This document shows positions 23,935 to 32,385 of a stretch of DNA of 64,000 nt, in pieces. The stretch's first letter is position 1; each line of letters starts with the position of its first letter. This stretch comes from Streptomyces mobaraensis NBRC 13819 = DSM 40847. Its GTDB lineage: Bacteria > Actinomycetota > Actinomycetes > Streptomycetales > Streptomycetaceae. The notes below the pieces were generated by a model. That model ran no database searches and was not told where the DNA came from. It saw only the letters and a program-made list of their open reading frames with translations. Where the stretch lies: the NCBI RefSeq assembly GCF_017916255.1, contig NZ_CP072827.1, positions 6,101,501 to 6,165,500 on the forward strand. The letters are read 5' to 3'. A program made the position numbers and the translations under genes.

Positions 23935-25146
23935 TCAGGTCAGGTCGTTCATAACGCCTATCAGAAGGGCGAGCGCCAGTGTTCCGTGGACGACTATTCC
24001 CACAGTCGCCGGGATCCTGACTCCCTTGCTCAGGCGGCCGCTGCGTCGGGCGACGGCCGAACACGACAGCCACAGCCCCAGCACCGGCAGGACGAGGAAC
24101 CCGATGAATCCCAGCAGTCTGATGCCGTACGTCTCGCTCTGCATTGGGAAGAGACACAGCAGCCATGTCAGGGGGATGAGCAAAAGGGCGAGGAGTAGCC
24201 GGACAGCGCGGGACACCGGTCCTCGGAGAGCCCGGCTCAGCGGGGGCCGAGGAGGTCGCGGCGGCACGAACGCGGTGTGCGTCGGCGGACGGAAACCGGG
24301 CTCCTGCGGTGGGCTGGAGACAGGTTGTCGCGGCGGTGTCGTCGGCGCCTCGGGCTGCGGCATTCCGAAGGGTCCCGCGGGCTCGGCGGCGTTGCGGGCG
24401 AGAATGAAACGGCCGGCGTCATGCCGGGAAGAGCAAGTCGGCGCTGGTCTGCGGTCGCGCGCGAGGGCGTCTGCGGTGCGGGCGTAGACGAGGTTCAACG
24501 GGAGGCCCCCGGGATGGCCGGGCACGCCTTGTTCGACCACGTCGACGAAGTACTTCGTGAAGTACGTCTGGGGGCGGGGTGCCACGCGGTCCGGTTCGAA
24601 TCCGGCTTTGTTGTAGGCGCCGCTGGCGGCCAGGGTGATGGCGCCCGTGCCGGCCGTCATGTCGATCAGCCGCTCAGTGGCATGGCCGTCGCCGAGGCAG
24701 TGCCGCGGCTGGGTGGCGACACCGGCGAAGCAGCAGTCCAGGATGAGGATCTTCGTCTGGGCCTCGCATGCCCGCAGGGCGGCACGCACATCGGCGAACG
24801 GAAGCCCGATGGTCGTTCGCCGGTAGCCTTCCTCAGGGGACTCACACAGTGCCAGGCACAGTTCGTCTTCCACGGAGTGGCCGTGGCCCACAAAATAGAA
24901 AAGGGCGACATCCGTGACGTCCTCATATGCGGTCATGAGAGTGTCCGGCAGACCTCCGCGGCGACGTGGGTCGCGCTCGATGTGCACCCGGTGAGCAGGC
25001 CAGTCGCACAGGGGGCCGGTGAGCAGCCCCGCCATCCGATCCAGGCTGTTGCCGGCGGGCGGTACAGGCGGCAGAAACCTGTAGTCCGACACCCCGATCA
25101 GGACTGCTCGTGAACGCGAGTAGTCCCGCAAGGGACTGTCACTCAT
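23935..25146 (-). CDS. Caspase-like (C14) protein with C-terminal membrane segments
   Basis: 403 residues. Residues 10-250 are a caspase/metacaspase-like peptidase domain: RAVLIGVSDYRFLP at the start, His88 in YFVGHGHS, and Cys139 in LILDCCFAG forming the His-Cys dyad. Residues 255-310 are a Pro-rich linker. Three hydrophobic segments at about 315-334, 342-365 and 380-398 anchor the protein in the membrane. Its start overlaps the EACC1 gene by eight bases. Caspases of this sort paired with EACC1 have been predicted to be effectors in conflict systems, where activation would cleave cell targets or the membrane anchor. Catalytic residues appear intact. Confidence 0.9.
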   Translation of the reverse strand: MSDSPLRDYSRSRAVLIGVSDYRFLPPVPPAGNSLDRMAGLLTGPLCDWPAHRVHIERDPRRRGGLPDTLMTAYEDVTDVALFYFVGHGHSVEDELCLALCESPEEGYRRTTIGLPFADVRAALRACEAQTKILILDCCFAGVATQPRHCLGDGHATERLIDMTAGTGAITLAASGAYNKAGFEPDRVAPRPQTYFTKYFVDVVEQGVPGHPGGLPLNLVYARTADALARDRRPAPTCSSRHDAGRFILARNAAEPAGPFGMPQPEAPTTPPRQPVSSPPQEPGFRPPTHTAFVPPRPPRPPLSRALRGPVSRAVRLLLALLLIPLTWLLCLFPMQSETYGIRLLGFIGFLVLPVLGLWLSCSAVARRSGRLSKGVRIPATVGIVVHGTLALALLIGVMNDLT

Positions 25147-25459
25147 CGAGCAATCGCTCCAGAATCGGCATCACCTCATCCACGTTGGTAGCCTCCAGGA
25201 CAAGTCGCTCCCCACGAACGGTCATCTCGATCCGTAGGCCCGACCGCCGCGAGCGAAAGAACTCCGGCAGCGTCCTGAACGCCTCCACCACACCCGCGCT
25301 GCTGGCGAGCACGACCAGCACGTCGAACGTGCCCAACTCCCCGTGCCCCGGCCGGCCGGGTGCCATGGCCACGTCCGTGCCCGGCTGGCCGCGCAGCCAA
25401 TCCCGCAGCGGAAGCATCTGCGAGGGATCGGAAACGGTCAGCTCGATGTTGTCCCCCAT
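25139..25459 (-). CDS. Effector-associated constant component EACC1-like protein
   Basis: 106 residues matching the EACC1 pattern: a short strand, LRDWLRGQPGT, GELGTFDVLVVLASSAGVVEAF, a basic segment RSRRSGLRIEMTV, and VLEATNVDEVMPILERLL. EACC1 proteins occur almost only beside variable effector domains (caspases, trypsins, TIR-like). They are thought to be a shared adaptor or sensor. Here the partner is the caspase-membrane protein, with eight bases of overlap. GGGGGA lies five bases before ATG. Family call rests on pattern recognition plus context. Confidence 0.8.
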   Translation of the reverse strand: MGDNIELTVSDPSQMLPLRDWLRGQPGTDVAMAPGRPGHGELGTFDVLVVLASSAGVVEAFRTLPEFFRSRRSGLRIEMTVRGERLVLEATNVDEVMPILERLLDE

Positions 25460-25701
25460 GCCGGTCCCCCGTTACCCCACTCGGCTCGGCGCCCGTTCGA
25501 TCCGGATCCGGATATCGTGCCGGGTCGGTCATCCTGCCACGGGAATGGACCCTCACGTACGAGAATCAGCACATCGGACGTGCCGGCTCCCGGGAGACGG
25601 TTCCCGCGTGCGCAACGCCGCTTTGACGTCGGTACGGCCCAGGGTTTCACCGAATGCCTTCAGGGCGCGGTCAAGACCGGCCGTCGTCTCGTCGGGGTGG
25701 T

Positions 25702-26442
25702 TCACCAGGGCACCGTCCGCCCCTCGCGGTCCAGGTACGCCAGGCCGGGGGTGCCCAGCCGGGACAGCAGGACGTCCACGAGGAGCGGCGCGCTCTCCTC
25801 GACGGTGAAGGGCGCGTCGGGGCCCCCGAGTTCGGTGCGGATCCAGCCCGGCGCCAGGAGGACGCAGCCGCGCCCGGCGTGGGCCTGGGCCTGCCGGACC
25901 GCGAAGGAGCGCAGGAACATGTTCAACGCCGCCTTGCTGCCCCGGTAGAGCTCGCGGCCCGCGGTCGTGTTGTTCGTGATGCTGCCCTGTCCGGACGACA
26001 TCGCTCCGATGAGGCCCGTGGGGGACACCAGGTCTTCGAGTGCCTCGATCGCGCGCAGGGGGCCGAGGGCGTTGGTGGTCATCACCTCGACGAAGGCGTC
26101 CGTCGTCACCTCGCCGATGGGGGTCCACTCGTCGCTGGTGGTGCCGGCGTTGACGAAGAGGAGGTCGAGCCGGTCGCGTTCCGCCAGGCGCTCGTGCAGG
26201 CGCTCGTGCAGGGGCGGCAGGTGGCCGGGCTCGTTGACGTCGAGGTGGTCGATGGTGACGCGCCCGTCGGCACGTTCCGCGAGATCGTGCAGGGGGGTGC
26301 GCGCGGAGGGGTCGCGGACCGTGCCGATGACGTTCCAGCCCCGCCGGACGAACTCGGCCGCCATCGCGTGGCCGAGGCCGCGCGAGGCTCCGATGACGAG
26401 GGCGGTCGGTGTTCGCCGCCCTGTGCTGCTGGTCGATGGCAT
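25702..26442 (-). CDS. Short-chain dehydrogenase/reductase
   Basis: 246-residue classical SDR. Cofactor motif GASRGLG at 18-24, NAG at 98-100, catalytic Ser149/150 (GAMSSGQGS), Tyr166 and Lys170 (YRGSK). The substrate is unknown. TVRDP after the second strand has Arg, suggesting NADP(H). It is divergent from a double-domain Lrp regulator with 113 bases between starts, a common regulator-target layout. GGAG lies 11 bases before the ATG. Confidence 0.9.
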   Translation of the reverse strand: MPSTSSTGRRTPTALVIGASRGLGHAMAAEFVRRGWNVIGTVRDPSARTPLHDLAERADGRVTIDHLDVNEPGHLPPLHERLHERLAERDRLDLLFVNAGTTSDEWTPIGEVTTDAFVEVMTTNALGPLRAIEALEDLVSPTGLIGAMSSGQGSITNNTTAGRELYRGSKAALNMFLRSFAVRQAQAHAGRGCVLLAPGWIRTELGGPDAPFTVEESAPLLVDVLLSRLGTPGLAYLDREGRTVPW

Positions 26443-26555
26443 ACGACGGTCGTCTCCGTTTCGTCGGTGGTTCGGTGGTTCGGTCGTACGGGGGGAGTCT
26501 GCTCGCCGTGCCGTCCCGGGGCGATCCGGGCGGGCCGGTTCGTAGGATTCCCGCT

Positions 26556-27620
26556 GTGACAGGTGCCTCCGCGTCCGGATCCTTCGAGATCCAGCCCGAC
26601 GACGTCCGAATCATCCGCGCGTTGCAGGTCGCGCCCCGCGCGTCCTTCGCCTCGATGGCGGCCGCGCTCGGCCTCACCGAGAGCGCCGTCAACCGCCGGT
26701 ACCGGCGCCTGTGCGCCGAGGGCGTCCTCCGCGTCGTCGGGGTGGTGAACCCGGGAGCGCTGGGGCAGAGCAGGTGGCTGGTGCGGCTGCGCTGCCGGCC
26801 CGGCAGCGTCGAGGCGATCGCGAACGCGCTCGCCCGGCGGGACGACGTCAACTGGGTGGCCGTGGGGGCGGCGGGCTCCGAGGTCACGTGCGCGACGCAG
26901 TCGCGGGACCGGGCGCAGCGCGAGGAACTGCTCGGCCGGCGGCTCCCGCGCACCGCCGCGGTGCTCGACATCGACGCGTTCGCCATGCTCCGCCAGTTCA
27001 TGGGAGGCCGCGGCCACTACTGGGCCGCGCTGCGCGGCACGCTGTCCCCCGAGCAGGAGGCGATGCTCGCCGGGGAGGAACAGCCGTTCACGGAGTCCCC
27101 GGTGGTCGCCGGCGACCCCGTACGTCTCACCCCCGAGGACGAGCGGCTTCTCGACGCGCTCGCCGCGGACGGCCGGGCCGGTCTCGTCGCCCTCGCCGCG
27201 GCGACGGACTCCACGCCGGGCCGGGCGTCCCGCCGCCTCCGCGCCCTGCTGCGGCGACGCGTCGTGTACTTCGACGTCGAGATCGCCCCGGCGGCCCTGG
27301 GCTTTCACGCACGGGCCAACCTGTGGCTGCGGGTGCACCCGTCGGAGGTGAAGAACGTCGGCCGCGCGCTCGCGCGGGAACCCGAGATCGCCTTCGCGGC
27401 GGCCATCTCCGGCCCGTACAACATCCATGCCGTCGCCCACTGCCGGGACTTCGACGAGCTCTTCGAGTTCACCTCCGACCGGATCGGTGCCCTGCCCGGT
27501 TTGCAGAGCATGGAGGTGTCGCCCGTTCTGCGGCACGTCAAGCAGGCGGGCACGCTCGTATCGGGTGATCGCCTCGTCGGGGCAGCGGATCCCCGGCGGC
27601 TTCCGTCCGCTCCGGCCTGA
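26556..27620 (+). CDS. Lrp/AsnC family regulator with two tandem modules
   Basis: 354 residues from GTG 26556. It contains two Lrp units. The first HTH is at about 14-55 (DDVRIIRALQVAPRASFASMAAALG) with an effector domain to 150. A second HTH follows at about 190-235 (LTPEDERLLDALAADGRAGLVALAAAT), then a RAM-like domain ending in PVLRHVKQ. This doubled layout is established for a subset of actinobacterial Lrp regulators. It is divergent from the SDR and likely controls it. The stop codon falls inside the first unit of the 27615-27840 repeat array. Confidence 0.88.
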   Translation: MTGASASGSFEIQPDDVRIIRALQVAPRASFASMAAALGLTESAVNRRYRRLCAEGVLRVVGVVNPGALGQSRWLVRLRCRPGSVEAIANALARRDDVNWVAVGAAGSEVTCATQSRDRAQREELLGRRLPRTAAVLDIDAFAMLRQFMGGRGHYWAALRGTLSPEQEAMLAGEEQPFTESPVVAGDPVRLTPEDERLLDALAADGRAGLVALAAATDSTPGRASRRLRALLRRRVVYFDVEIAPAALGFHARANLWLRVHPSEVKNVGRALAREPEIAFAAAISGPYNIHAVAHCRDFDELFEFTSDRIGALPGLQSMEVSPVLRHVKQAGTLVSGDRLVGAADPRRLPSAPA

Positions 27621-27840
27621 TCGTGAGCCGCGTCGCCTGATCGTGAGCCGCGTCGCCGGGACGTGAGTCGCGTCGCCGGGACGTGAGCCGTGTCGGCCGG
27701 AAGGTGATCTGCGTCGCCCGGCAGGTGATCCGCGCCGGCGCGAGCGTGATCGGCGTCGGCCGGAAGGTGATGCGCGACGCTCCGGACGTGATGCGCGCCG
27801 CCCGTAACGTGATCGCGCCGCCCGGAACGTGATCTGCGTC
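27615..27840. repeat. Degenerate ~20-bp tandem array
   Basis: About eleven consecutive units of 20-21 bp with core CGTGATC-GCGTCG-CCGGAA fill the gap between the Lrp gene and the MHS transporter. The first two units are identical (GCCTGATCGTGAGCCGCGTC); later ones drift. There are no unique spacers, so it is not a CRISPR array. A multi-site regulator-binding region or neutral slippage are both possible. Confidence 0.85.
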
Positions 27841-27956
27841 GCGATTCGGCCACCCGCCGTTTCCCGGGGCCGCCCAGTGTGAAGGCGAGCCGCGAAAACG
27901 GGCCAGGGTGGGGAACGCCCGCCGGGCCCGCGCTCCGCAGGAAAGGAAACCGAGCC

Positions 27957-29462
27957 TTGCCAAAAGGCAGCAGCGCCGCGGTCCGGCGCGACGGCAGCGA
28001 TGCGAGGGCCGCGGCCGACAGCCGGCACCCGGCGCTCTCCCGGGCGGCCGAACGCCGTCGCGCCTCCCGCTCGCGGCGCACGGACGTCACGGTCACGGAC
28101 GAGCGGCTGGTGAGACGCGCGGTGAAGGCGGCGGCGCTCGGCAACGCCATGGAGTGGTTCGACTTCGGCGTCTACAGCTACCTCGCCGTGACGATCGGCG
28201 ACGTCTTCTTCCCGTCCGGCGACGGCGCGGTGCGGCTGCTGTCGTCCCTGGCCACCTTCGCCGTGGCCTTCCTCGTACGACCGCTCGGCGGGCTGTTCTT
28301 CGGGCCGCTCGGCGACCGCGTCGGCCGCAAGCGGGTGCTGGCGCTGACGATGGTGCTGATGGCCGCCGGCACGTTCGCCATCGGCCTGATCCCCTCCTAC
28401 GCGGCCATCGGATTCTGGTCCCCGGTCCTGCTGATCCTGCTCCGGATGCTCCAGGGCTTCTCCACCGGGGGCGAATACGGCGGCGCCTCCACCTTCATCG
28501 CCGAGTACGCGCCCGACAAACGCCGTGGGTACTACGGCAGTTTCCTCGAATTCGGCACCCTCGCCGGTTACGTCGGCGCCGCCGGACTCGTCACGCTCAT
28601 GAGCGCGTGGCTGGGCGGCGACGGGATGCGGGAGTGGGGGTGGCGCGTCCCCTTCCTCGTCGCCGGACCGCTCGGGCTCGTCGGCCTGTACCTGCGGCTG
28701 CGGCTGGAGGACACGCCGGCCTTCCGGAAACTGACCGAGGAGCCCGCCGACCGGAGCCGTCACCGGGAGGCGACGGCCGGGCTACGGGAGATCTTCACCA
28801 CGCAACGATCCCGGCTGGCCCTGTGCGTCGTCCTGGCCGGCGCCTACGGCATCACCGACTACATGCTGCTCTCCTACCTGCCCACCTACCTGACCGACCG
28901 GCTGGGGTACGACGACGCGCACGGCGTGGCCGTCCTCGTCGTGACGATGCTGCTGCTGATGTGCGTCATCACGACGGTGGGCCGGCTCAGCGACCGCGTG
29001 GGCCGGAAACCGCTGCTGATGGCGGGTATGGGCGGCTTCGTCGTGCTGTCGGTACCGGCGTTTCTGCTGATCGGACAGGGGAGTCTGCTCGCCGTGCTCG
29101 GCGGCATGCTCCTGCTCGGCCTTCCCCTGGTCTGCCTGCTCGGCACGATGTCGGCCGCGCTCCCCGCCCTCTTCCCCACCCGCGTCCGCTACGGCTCCCT
29201 CTCCATCGGCTACAACCTCTCCACCTCCCTCTTCGGCGGCACCACCCCGCTGATCACCACCGGCCTGATCCACGCCTCCGGCAGCGACCTGGCCCCCGCC
29301 TGGTACGCGGCGGGCGCGGCCCTCGTCGGCGTGGCCGCGGTGGCCCGCATGAAGGAGACGGCCGGCCGGCCGCTGGAAGGGTCGCCGCCGTCGGTGGCGA
29401 CGGAGGAGGAAGCGGCGGGGATCGCGGCCGGCCGGACGCCGGACGACGGCGCCACGGTGTGA
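27957..29462 (+). CDS. MHS family MFS transporter (ProP-like)
   Basis: 501 residues from TTG 27957, which follows AGGAAAGGAAA by about seven bases. It is a metabolite:H+ symporter of the MFS type. The family signature GNAMEWFDFGVYSYLA begins TM1, the loop GDRVGRKRVL follows TM2, and GFSTGGEYGGA lies in TM5. Twelve membrane segments are evident. Related proteins import proline/betaine, citrate or alpha-ketoglutarate; substrate here is not resolved. The N-terminal 55 residues are basic and unusual, so a later start cannot be excluded, although no ATG or GTG is well placed. Confidence 0.87.
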   Translation: MPKGSSAAVRRDGSDARAAADSRHPALSRAAERRRASRSRRTDVTVTDERLVRRAVKAAALGNAMEWFDFGVYSYLAVTIGDVFFPSGDGAVRLLSSLATFAVAFLVRPLGGLFFGPLGDRVGRKRVLALTMVLMAAGTFAIGLIPSYAAIGFWSPVLLILLRMLQGFSTGGEYGGASTFIAEYAPDKRRGYYGSFLEFGTLAGYVGAAGLVTLMSAWLGGDGMREWGWRVPFLVAGPLGLVGLYLRLRLEDTPAFRKLTEEPADRSRHREATAGLREIFTTQRSRLALCVVLAGAYGITDYMLLSYLPTYLTDRLGYDDAHGVAVLVVTMLLLMCVITTVGRLSDRVGRKPLLMAGMGGFVVLSVPAFLLIGQGSLLAVLGGMLLLGLPLVCLLGTMSAALPALFPTRVRYGSLSIGYNLSTSLFGGTTPLITTGLIHASGSDLAPAWYAAGAALVGVAAVARMKETAGRPLEGSPPSVATEEEAAGIAAGRTPDDGATV

Positions 29463-29520
29463 GGCGGTCCCGCCGGAGCGGCGGGGAGAACCCGGGAGAG
29501 GCGCGCCGGGCGGGGTCCTG

Positions 29521-29545
29521 GTGCCGCATCGGCGCACGTTCGCCC
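29521..29545. mobile_element. Terminal-inverted-repeat-like remnant
   Basis: Begins GTGCCGCATC and ends ACGTTCGCCC. It matches 21 of 25 positions with the inverted complement of 30452-30476. It lies just after the MHS gene and 92 bases before the carbonic-anhydrase-like gene. Confidence 0.55.
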
Positions 29546-29637
29546 TGTAGTGCCTCGGTTCGGATGGCGCAGTCTCGACGAACGTCCCGTCCGAAATCCG
29601 CCAGCATGTTGGCGGTCGGTCGGGCGAGGATCCGCTC

Positions 29638-30279
29638 GTGATCGCTGAAACGCAAGGAATCCGCATCCGGCATCGCGGACATGAACCGCAGGTCGATCCC
29701 ACCGCCTACGTCGCGCCGACGGCCACGCTGGTCGGTGATGTGCGCGTGGGACCGAGGGCGCGCGTGATGTACGGTGCGGTGCTCGACGCCGAGGGGGCTC
29801 GGATCGAGGTCGGGGAGGCGGCGGTGATCTGCGAGAACGCGGTGTTGCGCGGGTCTGCGGTCGCCGGCGATCAGCCGGTGCTTGTCGGCGACCACGTCTT
29901 CGTGGGGCCGCACGCCACGCTGCTGGGCTGCGAGGTCGGCAGGTGCGTCTATGTGGCGACCGCGGCGACGGTCCTGCAGAGCGCGCGGTTGGGGGCCGGC
30001 TCGGTTGTCGCTGTCGGCGCGCTCGTCCATGCGCGCACCGTTCTGCCGGGCGAGTACTTCGTGCCGCCGCACACCGTGGCGCTTGACACGCCGGTGCGGC
30101 TGGTGGCCCCGGGCGATCCGGGCCTGGCCGAGGCCGTCGGCCGGGTGGGCTTCGCGCACGTGGCGTTCGGTGTCGACATGGAGTGGACCGACCGGATCAG
30201 CCGGTACGAGCACATCGCGGAGGTGCGCGTCGCCGAGTTCGGCACGCACTGGGACGACGAGGTTGTGAATCCCGGCTAG
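29638..30279 (+). CDS. Gamma-carbonic-anhydrase-like hexapeptide protein
   Basis: 213 residues from GTG 29638 (GAGGA seven bases upstream). A left-handed beta-helix of hexapeptide repeats (VDPTAYVAPTATLVGDVRVG, ENAVLRG, VLVGDHVFVGPHATLLGCEVG) is followed by a long C-terminal helix region. Typical gamma-class enzymes have three zinc histidines. Here the VGPHATLLGC segment keeps one, but the usual second His of the HxxxxH pair is Leu, and the earlier ligand is unclear. Catalysis is doubtful. Its TAG stop is part of the inverted repeat at 30276-30290. Confidence 0.8.
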   Translation: MIAETQGIRIRHRGHEPQVDPTAYVAPTATLVGDVRVGPRARVMYGAVLDAEGARIEVGEAAVICENAVLRGSAVAGDQPVLVGDHVFVGPHATLLGCEVGRCVYVATAATVLQSARLGAGSVVAVGALVHARTVLPGEYFVPPHTVALDTPVRLVAPGDPGLAEAVGRVGFAHVAFGVDMEWTDRISRYEHIAEVRVAEFGTHWDDEVVNPG

Positions 30280-30479
30280 TGCCGCATCAGCGGCCCTTGT
30301 GCTGTGCGGAGGTGACACGCCGTCCGGATGCCACTCCGGCGGGCGCGCCCCCGGCAAGCTGTGTTGACGGCAGAGCGAGTGCGGGTCCGTGAGACCGATG
30401 ACGACAGGGGCAGACGGCTGCTGCGGATCACCGCAGGGGCACCGGGTCGGTGGGCGAACGTTGCCTGATGCGGCACTAG
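30276..30479. mobile_element. Short inverted-repeat element (MITE-like or IS remnant)
   Basis: About 204 bases bounded by perfect 15-bp inverted repeats, CTAGTGCCGCATCAG (30276-30290) and its complement (30465-30479). No transposase fits inside. The stop codons of both flanking genes (TAG at 30277-30279 plus strand, TAG at 30476-30478 minus strand) are supplied by the repeats. This suggests the element inserted at, or trimmed, both 3' ends. Confidence 0.65.
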
Positions 30480-31327
30480 TAGGCGGCGATCGCCCAGAAG
30501 AGGCCCACCTCGTCCTCGCTCACCGCGATCAGCCCGAGATCGCCCCAGAGGTCGATGCCGTCGATGTACTCGCAGGTGAGGAAGCCGCTGAAGCAGAAGT
30601 ACGCGGAGAGGCCCGACGCGATGAAGTCGTGGGCGGGGTCGGAGGCGGCGGCCTCCGCGGTGGTCCGGAAGCGGGCCGTGGGGCCGTAGCGGTCGAGCAG
30701 CGTCCGGGCGTCCGCCAGGACGGCGTCCCGGTCCGGGCGGGACCGGACGGGGGCGGTTTCCGTCCCCCACGACTCGGTCATGATGGCGAGCGAGGCGACC
30801 GCCGCCTCCTTCTCCACAGGGTGCAGCAACTGGGAGAAACCGGAAGCGGGCGGCGGCTCGAAGGGGTAAGCGGGCACCGTCCGGCGGGCGGTGCTGTTGC
30901 GGTCCCAGTCCAGTCGTACCCAGCGGCGGGGATCGGGGACCGACCGGCGCATGACGGCGATGGCGTCCTGCGTCCAGTCCTCGTGCAGGCGGGGTCCGGT
31001 CGCCGCGAAGGTGTAGTGATCGTCGAGCAGCCGCAGCGCCGCCGCGTTCCAGGGGTTGCGGCGGCTGCGCAGTTCGTACAGCAAGCCGTTGACCTCCCGC
31101 TGGAAGGCGTCCTTCGGCTCGCGGGGGATGCCGTCGAGCCGGCCCAGGGCCCAGGCGACGAGTTCGTCCTCCCCTTCCCCGGCGCCGGGGCCGGCGAGAA
31201 CGGGACGCTCCGGGAGGGGCGGCGGGCCGTCGGCGCCATGGTCGAAACCGTCGCACAGGGCGTCCGAGAGGGCTTCCAGGTAGGTGTCGAGGACGTCGAT
31301 GGGCGACTGGTCGGCAGGATGGGACAT
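30476..31327 (-). CDS. Hypothetical protein
   Basis: 283 residues, no family recognised. It is soluble and acidic, with no membrane segment or signal peptide. Notable segments are NPWNAAALRLLDDHYTFAATGP, a Trp-rich WVRLDWDRNST, and a C-terminal AYFCFSGFLTCEYIDGIDLWGDLGLIAVSEDEVGLFW. The protein ends abruptly at a TAG contributed by the adjacent inverted repeat, so the native C-terminus may be altered. It stands alone between the repeat element and the TetR gene. Confidence 0.7.
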   Translation of the reverse strand: MSHPADQSPIDVLDTYLEALSDALCDGFDHGADGPPPLPERPVLAGPGAGEGEDELVAWALGRLDGIPREPKDAFQREVNGLLYELRSRRNPWNAAALRLLDDHYTFAATGPRLHEDWTQDAIAVMRRSVPDPRRWVRLDWDRNSTARRTVPAYPFEPPPASGFSQLLHPVEKEAAVASLAIMTESWGTETAPVRSRPDRDAVLADARTLLDRYGPTARFRTTAEAAASDPAHDFIASGLSAYFCFSGFLTCEYIDGIDLWGDLGLIAVSEDEVGLFWAIAAY

Positions 31328-31527
31328 GGCGTCACTTTAGGTACCCCGCGTAACCGGCCCGCCCTCGGGTCGGAGGTCGTGCCGGCCGGACGTCTGCCGT
31401 GGCGGTACTCGGCACGCACCGGCGGTGTCCTCGGCCGCCCGGGCCGGACGCGCGTGACGGCCGGGCCGGTGTTACGGCCGGCCGGAGGCGGTGGTCCGGG
31501 TGGGGCCGGGCCGCGACACCCCCGCCC

Positions 31528-32385
31528 TCAACGGGACTTGAGCACCTTCTCGATCGCCGCCATCACATCCCCCAGCGGCGCGTCCGTCCGCGCCACCGCC
31601 ACCATGACCTCGCCCTCGGGGTGCGCCGTGACCACAGGCCCCTCCGGCAGCGGGGCGCGGCCCGCGCCGATGCCCTTGCCGAAGGTCTCGCGGACGATCG
31701 CGAACGCGTGGTCCAGCTGGGCCTCGACGTCGCCCTCGCCGCCGCTGCGGAGCCAGCGGCGGAGGACGTGGTTGTGGGCGGTGACGACGGCGGAGGCGGC
31801 GACCTCGGCGAGCAGCGGGTCGTCGTCGTGGTGCGTGCCCTCCTCGAAGTGGCCCAGGAGGTAACGGGTGAAGAGGCGTTCGTAGCGGGCGACGGAGGCG
31901 ATCTCGCGCTCGCGGAGGGTGGGGACCTCGCGGGTGAGGCGGTAGCGCGCGACCGAGACGGCCGGGGAGGCCGCGTACATGCGCATGACCTCCTTGATGC
32001 CCCGGCACACCGTGTCGAGCGGGTTCTCGTGCGCGGGGGCAGCGTCCAGGACCCCGGCCGCGCGGACGAGGGTGTCGTCGTGGTCCGGGAAGATCGCCTC
32101 TTCCTTGGAGCGGAAGTGGCGGAAGAACGTGCGGCGGGCGACCCCGGCCGCCGCCGCGATCTCGTCGACGGTGGTGGCCTCGTAGCCCTTGGTGGCGAAC
32201 AACTCCATGGCGGCGGCGGCGAGTTTGCGGCGCATGGTGAGGCGCTGGGCGGCGGCGCGCCGGGAGCCGGCGGCCTCCGGGGCGGGGGAGGACGGCGACG
32301 GGCGCGGGCCGGGCGGCCCGGGCTCCTCGGAGCCGCTGGTGGCGGTCCCGCGCGGGGAGCGGACGGACTTGGCGGGCTGGGACAT
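31528..32385 (-). CDS. TetR family transcriptional regulator
   Basis: 285 residues. After a 50-residue Pro/Ser-rich tail comes a TetR HTH (KLAAAAMELFATKGYEATTVDEIAAAAGVARRTFFRHFRSKEEAIF is split here as ELFATKGYEATTVDEIAAAA and VARRTFFRHFRSKEEA). The C-terminal helical ligand domain contains RYERLFTRYLLGHF. It lies downstream of the tandem 3-hydroxyacyl-CoA dehydrogenase on the same strand, so a role in acyl-CoA metabolism is plausible. The start at 32385 (MSQPAK) has no strong ribosome site, and the message may be leaderless. A start at MRRKLAAAAME is the alternative. Confidence 0.85.
   Translation of the reverse strand: MSQPAKSVRSPRGTATSGSEEPGPPGPRPSPSSPAPEAAGSRRAAAQRLTMRRKLAAAAMELFATKGYEATTVDEIAAAAGVARRTFFRHFRSKEEAIFPDHDDTLVRAAGVLDAAPAHENPLDTVCRGIKEVMRMYAASPAVSVARYRLTREVPTLREREIASVARYERLFTRYLLGHFEEGTHHDDDPLLAEVAASAVVTAHNHVLRRWLRSGGEGDVEAQLDHAFAIVRETFGKGIGAGRAPLPEGPVVTAHPEGEVMVAVARTDAPLGDVMAAIEKVLKSR

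Noticed and set aside
25438..25650. 70-codon minus-strand frame overlapping the EACC1 start
   Set aside because: No ribosome site, no domain, and composition typical of out-of-frame sequence.
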